Assembly (NCBI GenBank): GCA_964433905.1
Contig: CAYSSM010000022.1
Span: 1-8,846 of the forward strand
Source of the DNA: CAYSSM01 sp964433905
GTDB lineage: Bacteria; Patescibacteriota; UBA1384; UBA12157; JAENIV01
Direction of reading: 5' to 3'
Length of the DNA: 8,846 bases
Part shown: in pieces, positions 1 to 6,279 of the stretch
Layout: every line of letters begins with the position of its first letter
Position numbering within the stretch: the stretch's first letter is position 1
The notes under the pieces: generated by a model
The model's database searches: none
Told to the model about the DNA's origin: nothing
Seen by the model: the letters and a program-made list of their open reading frames with translations, nothing else
Made by a program: the position numbers and the translations under genes

Positions 1-70
1 CCTACGGGCAAGTTTGTATTTAAATAGGCTTTCATCCCTGTGGCAAGCCACAGGGATTTCAGCCTCTTAA
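1..70 (+). repeat. Folded interspersed repeat, copy 1 (secD leader)
   Basis: An 11 bp perfect stem (34-44 with 47-57, core CCCTGTGGC) with an AA loop sits on a four-by-four internal loop (TTTC and TTCA) and a lower stem AGGC (26-29) with GCCT (62-65). The upstream part, from CCTACGGG through AAGTTTGT to AAATAGG, matches copy 2 and is cut by the window edge. There is no T tract after the stem, so it is not an intrinsic terminator. It ends about 20 bases before the secD start. Confidence 0.75.
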
Positions 71-77
71 TTATAGC

Positions 78-82
78 GGGAG
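78..82 (+). promoter_or_regulatory. Ribosome binding site fixing the TTG start of secD
   Basis: GGGAG lies six bases before a TTG. The frame is closed upstream at 68-70 and the ATG at 99 is out of frame, so this site decides the start. Confidence 0.7.
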
Positions 83-88
83 AATATT

Positions 89-1351
89 TTGCGACGTAAT
101 GTTTGGATTAGTTTTGGAATAATAGTAATTATTACAATTATATCTTTATTGATCGACTGGCCGAAAGGACCGGCGTTAAGTATTGGTAGTTTTTATAGAG
201 AATTTTCAATTCACCAAGGACTTGATTTAAAAGGTGGCGCCCATTTGGTATTTGAACTCGATACAAGCAAAGTGGAGCAAAAACAAACATCATCGGCAAC
301 CCAATCGGTTATTAATGTCATTGACCGAAGAGTAAATGGACTGGGTGTTACCGAACCTCTTATCCAATCAGCCAAAATCGGCAATAAAGAATCTATTATC
401 GTTGAATTACCGGGCATAAGTGATGTTAACGAGGCGATAAATTTAATTGGTAAAACCGCTCAACTGAAATTTAAAGAACCGGACGCCAGCGGTCAAGATT
501 TTGTTGACACCGAGTTAACCGGTGCCAATCTCCGTAATGCCGAAGTTCAGTTTGATCAAAACACCGGCGATCCGCAGGTTAGCATTCAATTTAACAGCGA
601 CGGCACAAAGCTTTTTGCCGCCTTAACACAAAAAAACATTCAAAAACCGATTGCCATTGAGCTCGATGGGGAAATTATTTCAGCGCCAACGGTACAAACG
701 CCGATCGAAAATGGTCAAGCGGTAATTACGGGTAAATTTAGCATCGATGAAGCAAAAAAATTAGCCATTGAGCTAAACGCCGGAGCCTTGCCCGTTCCGA
801 TCAAATTGGTGGAGCAAAGAAATATCGGTCCGACCCTCGGTTCGGAATCGGTCAAAAAATCTTTGACAGCCGGTTTAGTCGGGTTAATATTAATCGCTTT
901 GTTTATGATCATTTACTACAGGGTCCCCGGACTGATTGCTATTTTCGCATTGATTATTTATTCTTTAATAACGATTGCCCTTTTTAAAGTAATTCCCGTA
1001 ACATTAACCTTGACTGGTATTGCCGGGTTTATCTTGTCCATCGGCATGGCAGTTGACGCCAATATTTTGATTTTTGAACGCATGAAGGAAGAACTGCTTG
1101 CCGGAAAAACAACCGGCTTAGCCATTGAAGAAGGCTTTCGCCGCGCTTGGCCGTCAATTCGGGATTCCAATTTTTCATCTTTAATTACTTGCTTAATTCT
1201 TTATTACGGCACAAGCGGCTTGGTAAGAGGTTTTGCCGTTACTTTGGCACTGGGTATTATTGTTTCCATGTTTTCCGCAATTTTTGTTACCCGAACATTT
1301 TTAAGACTGGCGATTGGTACCGGTATAGAAAAATATTTAATTGTAAAATAA
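89..1351 (+). CDS. secD: Protein translocase subunit SecD
   Basis: SecD is the inner-membrane partner of SecF. It uses the proton gradient to help preproteins finish crossing SecYEG and to release them on the outer face. The 420-residue product shows the family layout: a first membrane helix at about residues 4-22, the DLKGG motif at 46-50, a large periplasmic region to about 250 that includes VIDRRVNGLGV at 77-87, then a cluster of membrane helices from about 258 to 405. The AVDANILIFER motif at 321-331 contains Asp323, which by family knowledge corresponds to the conserved proton-relay aspartate. The start is TTG: an in-frame TAA at 68-70 closes the frame upstream, and GGGAG at 78-82 sits six bases before it. 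The stop is followed 82 bases later by secF, so the two are probably co-transcribed. The length is normal for a split SecD. Confidence 0.96.
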   Translation: MRRNVWISFGIIVIITIISLLIDWPKGPALSIGSFYREFSIHQGLDLKGGAHLVFELDTSKVEQKQTSSATQSVINVIDRRVNGLGVTEPLIQSAKIGNKESIIVELPGISDVNEAINLIGKTAQLKFKEPDASGQDFVDTELTGANLRNAEVQFDQNTGDPQVSIQFNSDGTKLFAALTQKNIQKPIAIELDGEIISAPTVQTPIENGQAVITGKFSIDEAKKLAIELNAGALPVPIKLVEQRNIGPTLGSESVKKSLTAGLVGLILIALFMIIYYRVPGLIAIFALIIYSLITIALFKVIPVTLTLTGIAGFILSIGMAVDANILIFERMKEELLAGKTTGLAIEEGFRRAWPSIRDSNFSSLITCLILYYGTSGLVRGFAVTLALGIIVSMFSAIFVTRTFLRLAIGTGIEKYLIVK

Positions 1352-1353
1352 AC

Positions 1354-1378
1354 TACACTGCAGTAAGACCGCAGTGTA
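1354..1378 (+). repeat. Hairpin directly after the secD stop
   Basis: TACACTGC (1354-1361) and GCAGTGTA (1371-1378) form a perfect 8 bp stem around a nine-base loop, two bases after the secD stop. No T tract follows, so it is more likely a processing or stability element, or a further unit of the adjacent repeat, than a terminator. Its 3' half (AAGACC, CAG, GTATTC) resembles the same part of copy 3. Confidence 0.6.
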
Positions 1379-1380
1379 TT

Positions 1381-1439
1381 CCCTAAAGGGAAAAGTTTGT
1401 TTCCAAATAGGATTTCATCCTCTTGAAAATAAAATGAAT
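1381..1439 (+). repeat. Folded interspersed repeat, copy 2, upper hairpin missing (secF leader)
   Basis: CCCTAAAGGG, AAGTTTGT and AAATAGG (1381-1411) match the 5' part of copy 1. The 3' part from ATTCATCC/TTTCATCC through CTTGAAAATAAA matches copy 3, continuing to GAAT across the secF ATG. Only the lower stem remains, AGGAT (1409-1413) with ATCCT (1417-1421) around a TTC loop. Confidence 0.75.
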
Positions 1440-2339
1440 ATTATTGGCCGAAGAAAAATTTGGTATTTAATTTCTTTAATCCTGCTCACCCCGGGAATCA
1501 TCGCTATGATAGTTTGGGGGATTCCTTTTGGAATTGATTTTAAAGGCGGGACTTTATTAGAAATTCAGTTTTCCCAATCTGTGTCTAAAGATACAATTAT
1601 TGAGGCGACAAAAAATCTTGATATTAAAAATATTAATGTTTTGCCATCTGGAGAAGACAATTTTATTATCAGAACGGGGATTTTAGACGATTCTCAGCAA
1701 AAAAATTTGATCGAATCCTTAAACAAAGCGGGGGATTATAAGCAAAATCGTTTTGAAACCGTCGGACCGGCTGTCAGTAACGATCTTAGAAACAAGGCTG
1801 TAATTGCTGTGATTATCGCTTCGATTGCCATTATTTTTTACATCGCCATTGCATTTAGAAAAGTGCCAAAACCGACAACTTCATGGCGGTTTGGCATCTG
1901 CGCAGTTTTGGCATTAATTCACGATGTATTATTTGTAGTGGGGATGTCTGCCATTTTAGGACATTTTTTCGGCTATGAAGTTGATGCATTATTTATTACG
2001 GCAATTCTAACGATTATGGGTTTTTCCGTTCATGACACTATTGTGGTATTTGACCGCATTCGCGAGAATCTGCGCAAATCCCCTTCTTTGGATTTTGAAG
2101 AAAATGTCAACAACAGCATCTTACAAACCATTAACCGGTCGCTGAATACATCCTTTACCGTTTTAATCGTTCTTTTTTCTTTATATTTATTAGGCGGAGA
2201 TACACTTAAACATTTTATGTTGATTTTGCTTATCGGCATAGCCATTGGCACATATTCATCGATATTTAACGCGCCGCCGCTTTTGGTTTCTTGGCATAGA
2301 TGGTCTATGAGACGCGCAAGTAAAAATGTATCGTCGTAG
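1434..2339 (+). CDS. secF: Protein translocase subunit SecF
   Basis: SecF pairs with SecD in the proton-driven SecDF complex of the inner membrane. From the ATG at 1434 the product has 301 residues: a first membrane helix at about 11-29, GIDFKGG at 33-39, a short periplasmic domain to about 118, then five more membrane segments. Family signatures include ALIHDV at 160-165, VHDTIVVFDRIREN at 199-212 and NRSLNTS at 234-240. By family knowledge Asp201 and Arg235 correspond to residues involved in proton transfer. The frame stays open upstream to a GTG at 1374, but those 20 residues would be encoded by repeat DNA and resemble no SecF N-terminus, so the ATG is preferred. No Shine-Dalgarno sequence precedes it. 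Translation may depend on coupling to secD or on the AT-rich leader. An intrinsic terminator follows about 80 bases after the stop. Confidence 0.95.
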   Translation: MNIIGRRKIWYLISLILLTPGIIAMIVWGIPFGIDFKGGTLLEIQFSQSVSKDTIIEATKNLDIKNINVLPSGEDNFIIRTGILDDSQQKNLIESLNKAGDYKQNRFETVGPAVSNDLRNKAVIAVIIASIAIIFYIAIAFRKVPKPTTSWRFGICAVLALIHDVLFVVGMSAILGHFFGYEVDALFITAILTIMGFSVHDTIVVFDRIRENLRKSPSLDFEENVNNSILQTINRSLNTSFTVLIVLFSLYLLGGDTLKHFMLILLIGIAIGTYSSIFNAPPLLVSWHRWSMRRASKNVSS

Positions 2340-2412
2340 GGCCATGTAGAGCCTAATTTAACAGGTGTATTTATTTAACGCACGAAACACGATTTAGTAA
2401 ATAGTTTGAGTC

Positions 2413-2438
2413 AAAAACCGGCATTTAGCCGCTTTTTT
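2413..2438 (+). terminator. Intrinsic terminator after secDF
   Basis: A CGGC/GCCG stem (2419-2422 with 2428-2431) closes an ATTTA loop and is followed by C and six T's. An A tract at 2413-2417 can extend the stem by pairing with the T's across a C-C mismatch. It lies about 80 bases beyond the secF stop. The flanking A and T tracts mean it might also act on minus-strand transcripts. Confidence 0.7.
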
Positions 2439-2503
2439 AATATAATATAGACACCTGAAGATAGGCGAGAGAGATTATAATTTTTGTTATAACACTAAAA
2501 TAG

Positions 2504-2540
2504 ATTTAGCGATGTTTTACATCTTAAAGCGTGGCTAAAT
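2504..2540 (+). other. Nested hairpin, possible structured RNA
   Basis: ATTTAGC (2504-2510) is perfectly complementary to GCTAAAT (2534-2540). Directly inside, GATGT (2511-2515) pairs with ACATC (2519-2523) around a TTT loop, so two stems stack without a gap on the 5' side. A ten-base bulge (2524-2533) sits on the 3' side. A TATAAT lies at 2476-2481, without a convincing -35 box. Whether it is transcribed is unknown. Confidence 0.35.
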
Positions 2541-2852
2541 ACGGCTAACCATATCGAATTCCATTATTAGATAATGCGTCGCAGAATGTTTCTTTTACGA
2601 CTATATATAGGTTTTTACTTAATAAGTCTTAAAAAATATGCTGTTTTCGGATGCTTAAAATTATGATTAAAATACATGTAAATTTGCTAAATTTGCAATT
2701 CCCCGCTTTTTTTCTGGCGGTGAAAAAAAATTATATCAATTGGAAAAATAATAAAAAGATGCAAATTACATTAATTTTTTACCCACTCCCCCGCTGGAGT
2801 AAAAAAATTTTCGCAACTGGCGTCTTTAAGATCCTTTTTAAAAATATTGTTA

Positions 2853-5666
2853 TCAGTTATTCAACTTGATTGTTTTACCATCATCTAAATGGTGGATGTC
2901 TGGCGAGCTGCTGACCGCATCACTGCTTGTTTTAAAGGCCGTAGCCAATGTTTCTTTGTCTTTTTGCAAATCGTCATCTCCTTGCTCGGACTCTGGCGCT
3001 TTATTAACTTCCAAAGCATCCAATCTTTCTTTCATCCAATCAGGTTTTTCTTCTTCAAATTTGTTTATTTTTTCTTGAACGGTTTCTTCTGTCAACGGTT
3101 GGTCGGCTGTTCCTCCGCCAAAATACCAGCGCTCATCACCGACTGCTTGAACTTCACGATAATAGGTCTCCCCTATTTTGGGTGGAATTTTAGGAATTCT
3201 GTCGCGCTGAGCTTTAGTTAAGATTTCATCGATCTTGGGCATTTGGGAAAGACTTGTCATTTTTTCTTCGACATACTCCCGCCTTTTTGAATAAACTTTT
3301 CTTGAATTTTCGATAATAGTCTGGCTGTTATTATTTTTCATGTTATTGGGAGGAAGGGTTTGCGACGAAAAGGCCGGGCAAGTTACACCGTCAATCGACA
3401 TTTTGACATAGATGTGATAGTTGTCCAAATTAACCAGATCAACTTCTTCAAAAATTGGCGCAAATTCTTGTTTTAAAGATGCGGCATCCGGCGCGCCAAC
3501 ACGGAAGCTTATCAAAGTGCCAATATTACCAAAAACAGCGTTAATAACTGTTTCCGGAACTTGCGCAATATATTGGTTTGTCATAACTAGATTAAGATGG
3601 TATTTTCTGGCTTCTGACAAGATCGTTGCAAATGAATCGGTGGCAAAATTTTGAAACTCATCAACATATAAATAAAAATCGCGGCGCTGCTCCTCGGGAA
3701 TAATTGCTCTTCTCATGGCCGCTAATTGGATTTTGGTAATCATCATCGCTCCCAATAGCGATGACGCATCTTCGCCGATTTCACCGATGGATAAATCCAA
3801 AAATAGAATCTTGCCTTCATTCATAATATCTTCGATATTAATAGTAGATTTTGGTTGACCGACAATGTTTCTAATCGTAGACGAAGACAAAAATTGACCG
3901 ACTTTGTTTTGAATTGGGGCGATCGCTTCCGTACGAAACTTCTGGTCGTACTTTTCGTACTCACTAACAAAGAAGTCTTTAATCACCGAATCCTGGACTT
4001 TATCAACCACGCGATTGCGAAAATCCTGATCAACTAAAAGTTTAGTAATGCCCAACATTGTTGCATCCGGATAATCTAATAAAGCAAGGATTGTGTTTCT
4101 TAAAATATATTCCAACCGCGGTCCCCACGACTCACCGAATATTTTTTTGAAAATGCCAACCACGCCCGAGGCCACGATATTTTTTAAGTCGGGATCAACA
4201 TTCTCCAATGGATTAAAACCGATAGGATACATGCGGTCGGCCGGCGAAAAAACAATGACATCTTTAATTCTCTCGTCGGGTACATAATTTAATAAATGCC
4301 TGATCAAATCGCCATGAGGGTCAACCACAGCTACACCCCTACCTTCACGAATATCGTCAATAATCATGTTTTCCAACATTGTTGATTTACCAGTACCGGT
4401 TTTTCCAATAGCATACATGTGATATCTGCGGTCAGGAATTTTGATGCCAAATTCATGAGTAATATGGCGATAGTCAGTTTTTCCAAAAATCGTTAATTCG
4501 TTTTCGGGAACATTTTCTTTAACCGGCAAATTAGCCGGTGGTTCGCCTTTTTTAGAACCCGCCCAAACAATATTTGGCGTTTGAACGGAAATATTTGGCA
4601 GATGAAATATTGATGCCAATTCTTCGATATTTAAAATATAACCCGGTTCAAGAAAAGCGCGATAACGGTAGTGATTGTAAAAATTCATATCATGATGGAT
4701 GGTGCCATTTTTGAAACCGTTTAAATTTAATAAATTAAATTGTTTAAATGATGCCACTGTTGATATCAATTTCGAACGAGCGATATTTTCATCGGGCGCA
4801 ATAGCTAAGACTCTGATTTTTGTTTCAAAACCCAATTTAGTTGACTTTGTTTCAACGCCCTTAAGACCTTCTTCAACCGTCCCCGGAAGTTTTGCTTCTT
4901 CTTTCGGAGTCTCACCCTTAGACGACTCGGGCGTAACTCCGACTAAAATTGTTTCAATAATCCCGCTAATAAATCTAAAAAATGCTTCCACGATGCCAGT
5001 AAATATACCTTTTCGATTAGTCGCTCCCGACTTGACGGATTTTACATGACCGGTTCCTTTGGCTTGCCAATTATCGGAAACGGGACGAACAATTATTTGA
5101 ACCCAAATTTCTTCAGTTTTGTCAACTTTTGACAGTACGCCGGTGATTCCCGCCAAAGGATCTACTTCAAAATTTAAAAAAGTTTTAATCGGATAAACAT
5201 CTAAATTAGTTAATTCCATTTCGGTGCCGGCGAGTTTTAATTCGCCTTTATTAAGGTAGTCCAAATCTTTTTCGGCATAATCGTCAACTTCGACAATTTC
5301 GGCAGTTGGATATTGAGAATATATTTGGCCTTCAATAAAATCTTTTAATTGGACCGGGATATGGGCATAGAACTGAATATATTTTTCTCGCGAGGCGATT
5401 TCAAAAGAAAAGTGCTCTTGAAAATTGACGCCGGATTTGAAAATTCCATGCAATGCGGCGAACATTTGTTCTGCCGCTATCGGCGTCTTTTCGTTATTTT
5501 TAGGAACTAATATTCTAACGGTAGTAAATTTCAATGAACTAAACCATTCCATTTTCTTACGATTTGCGTTAGCTTTGGTAATTAGGACAATTACAATAAT
5601 AGGAACCGCAATTAATATTGCGTAAAAAATTCCTTTGTAAATTAATGATCCTAAAATATCTGGCAT
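2853..5666 (-). CDS. Membrane-anchored VirD4/TraG-like ATPase, paralog B (937 aa)
   Basis: This is probably an inner-membrane P-loop motor of the type IV secretion coupling protein (VirD4/TraG/HerA-FtsK) class, pumping DNA or protein with ATP. Visible in order: one N-terminal membrane helix at about 8-30; a long N-terminal domain to about 400, with a second hydrophobic or amphipathic stretch at about 221-245; Walker A GKTGTGKS at 421-428; VVDPHGD at 447-453; Walker B YLYVDEFQ at 665-672; and TNQYIAQ at 696-702, a sensor-like segment. From about 770 a non-ATPase tail follows, ending in a charged, Ser/Asp-rich stretch. It aligns over most of its length with the product at 6280-8769 but has a longer C-terminus. 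The ATG directly follows the TAA of the upstream gene (TAAATG), implying translational coupling. No relaxase or other transfer gene is nearby, so conjugation is not established. Confidence 0.85.
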   Translation of the reverse strand: MPDILGSLIYKGIFYAILIAVPIIVIVLITKANANRKKMEWFSSLKFTTVRILVPKNNEKTPIAAEQMFAALHGIFKSGVNFQEHFSFEIASREKYIQFYAHIPVQLKDFIEGQIYSQYPTAEIVEVDDYAEKDLDYLNKGELKLAGTEMELTNLDVYPIKTFLNFEVDPLAGITGVLSKVDKTEEIWVQIIVRPVSDNWQAKGTGHVKSVKSGATNRKGIFTGIVEAFFRFISGIIETILVGVTPESSKGETPKEEAKLPGTVEEGLKGVETKSTKLGFETKIRVLAIAPDENIARSKLISTVASFKQFNLLNLNGFKNGTIHHDMNFYNHYRYRAFLEPGYILNIEELASIFHLPNISVQTPNIVWAGSKKGEPPANLPVKENVPENELTIFGKTDYRHITHEFGIKIPDRRYHMYAIGKTGTGKSTMLENMIIDDIREGRGVAVVDPHGDLIRHLLNYVPDERIKDVIVFSPADRMYPIGFNPLENVDPDLKNIVASGVVGIFKKIFGESWGPRLEYILRNTILALLDYPDATMLGITKLLVDQDFRNRVVDKVQDSVIKDFFVSEYEKYDQKFRTEAIAPIQNKVGQFLSSSTIRNIVGQPKSTINIEDIMNEGKILFLDLSIGEIGEDASSLLGAMMITKIQLAAMRRAIIPEEQRRDFYLYVDEFQNFATDSFATILSEARKYHLNLVMTNQYIAQVPETVINAVFGNIGTLISFRVGAPDAASLKQEFAPIFEEVDLVNLDNYHIYVKMSIDGVTCPAFSSQTLPPNNMKNNNSQTIIENSRKVYSKRREYVEEKMTSLSQMPKIDEILTKAQRDRIPKIPPKIGETYYREVQAVGDERWYFGGGTADQPLTEETVQEKINKFEEEKPDWMKERLDALEVNKAPESEQGDDDLQKDKETLATAFKTSSDAVSSSPDIHHLDDGKTIKLNN

Positions 5667-6188
5667 TTATTTTGTACTTTTTCCTAAACAATTTTCTATC
5701 GCCGCCCAATGGCTTTCCCCTGTTTTGGGTACAATAACGGTAATTTCATCGCCATCTTTAGCATGAAAGTATGTGACTGACGCTTGCAAAACATTGTATT
5801 TTTTGCCACTTGCATTGACTTGAAATCGCTCCCCTGTCTGATTTAATTTACCAATTATTTTTTTCCGGTCAATCGGACCAATTTGTTTAAAAATAAAAGT
5901 TCCATCGGCAGAAATAGTTAATTTAAGTTTGTCGCCGGCAACTAATTTTGATTTTGAAGCGTAATTGGCTGGTACTGGATATTTTTTGCCTTTAGAATTG
6001 ATCATTTCTTCGCCATCAAACACGCCTTCAACAATCGTATTCGGACCAATAACCGGACTAATATCTAAACCGTCAGCTTGTTCTTGGTAGACCTGCTCAA
6101 ACAAAATTCTTTTGGCTGCCGCTAATTTATTTTCGACTTCATCTAAAAGGTGCTTGAGCTCTTTTAATTTCTTGTCGGAAGTTTGCAT
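5667..6188 (-). CDS. Hypothetical protein with N-terminal coiled coil and duplicated beta-rich domain
   Basis: I do not recognise a named family. The 173-residue product has no signal peptide or membrane helix. Residues 4-38 are charged and heptad-like, probably a coiled coil. Two similar beta-rich segments follow, at about 53-104 and 112-165. Both contain GKKY (67-70 and 128-131) and, exactly 18 residues on, a Gly-Asp followed by alternating hydrophobics (85-86 and 146-147). The constant offset of 61 indicates an internal tandem duplication, perhaps two small barrel or OB-like folds. AGAAAGGA lies four bases before the ATG, a good ribosome binding site. Its stop abuts the start of ATPase B, and the paralogous ATPase A lies upstream, so I infer an accessory or adaptor role in the same process. 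Binding of nucleic acid or of the motor is a guess. Confidence 0.8.
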   Translation of the reverse strand: MQTSDKKLKELKHLLDEVENKLAAAKRILFEQVYQEQADGLDISPVIGPNTIVEGVFDGEEMINSKGKKYPVPANYASKSKLVAGDKLKLTISADGTFIFKQIGPIDRKKIIGKLNQTGERFQVNASGKKYNVLQASVTYFHAKDGDEITVIVPKTGESHWAAIENCLGKSTK

Positions 6189-6240
6189 TGAATCCTTTCT
6201 GTTTTTGTGTCACTTTTAATTTTATTTTTGGATGAATACT

Positions 6241-6269
6241 ATTTTAGCATATTTTGACTGAATTATCCA
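6241..6269 (-). promoter_or_regulatory. Candidate promoter for the small protein and ATPase B
   Basis: On the minus strand TGGATA (6264-6269, four of six matches to TTGACA) and TAAAAT (6241-6246) are 17 bases apart, and the -10 box carries the extended TGC at 6247-6249. The site lies in the 91-base gap between ATPase A and the small gene, about 50 bases before its ATG. It would let the downstream pair be transcribed separately from ATPase A. This is consensus matching only, in AT-rich DNA where chance matches are common. Confidence 0.45.
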
Positions 6270-6279
6270 TTATGTAAAT

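Larger units (their letters stand above)
2340..2852. other. Convergent intergenic region, 513 bp, no credible gene
   Basis: This stretch separates the 3' ends of secF and ATPase B. It contains the secDF terminator, a two-part hairpin at 2504-2540, a small perfect hairpin at 2562-2576 (CATTAT, loop TAG, ATAATG), and A/T-tract-flanked inverted repeats around 2701-2732 and 2775-2807. An open frame of 72 codons at 2651-2869 is low-complexity Lys/Asn/Ile-rich, lacks a ribosome binding site and runs into the antisense of ATPase B, so I do not call it a gene. I saw no tRNA. The length is notable for a genome whose other gaps here are under 100 bases. Confidence 0.7.

Noticed and set aside
36..55. 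Copy 1 hairpin as an intrinsic terminator
   Set aside because: The stem is strong, but no T tract follows on either strand.
1374..1433. N-terminal extension of SecF from a GTG
   Set aside because: The added 20 residues are encoded by repeat DNA and do not look like a SecF N-terminus; the ATG at 1434 starts directly at the first membrane helix region.
2441..2446. TATAAT as a promoter -10 box
   Set aside because: It overlaps the tail of the terminator and has no -35 box at a suitable distance; AT-rich DNA gives such matches by chance.
2801..2822. Minus-strand terminator after ATPase B
   Set aside because: A 3 bp CGC/GCG stem followed by AAAATTTTTTT is too weak to call, though the T tract is in the right place.
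2651..2869. Possible 72-residue gene in the intergenic region
   Set aside because: Low-complexity AT-rich composition, no ribosome binding site, and it overlaps the 3' end of ATPase B on the other strand.
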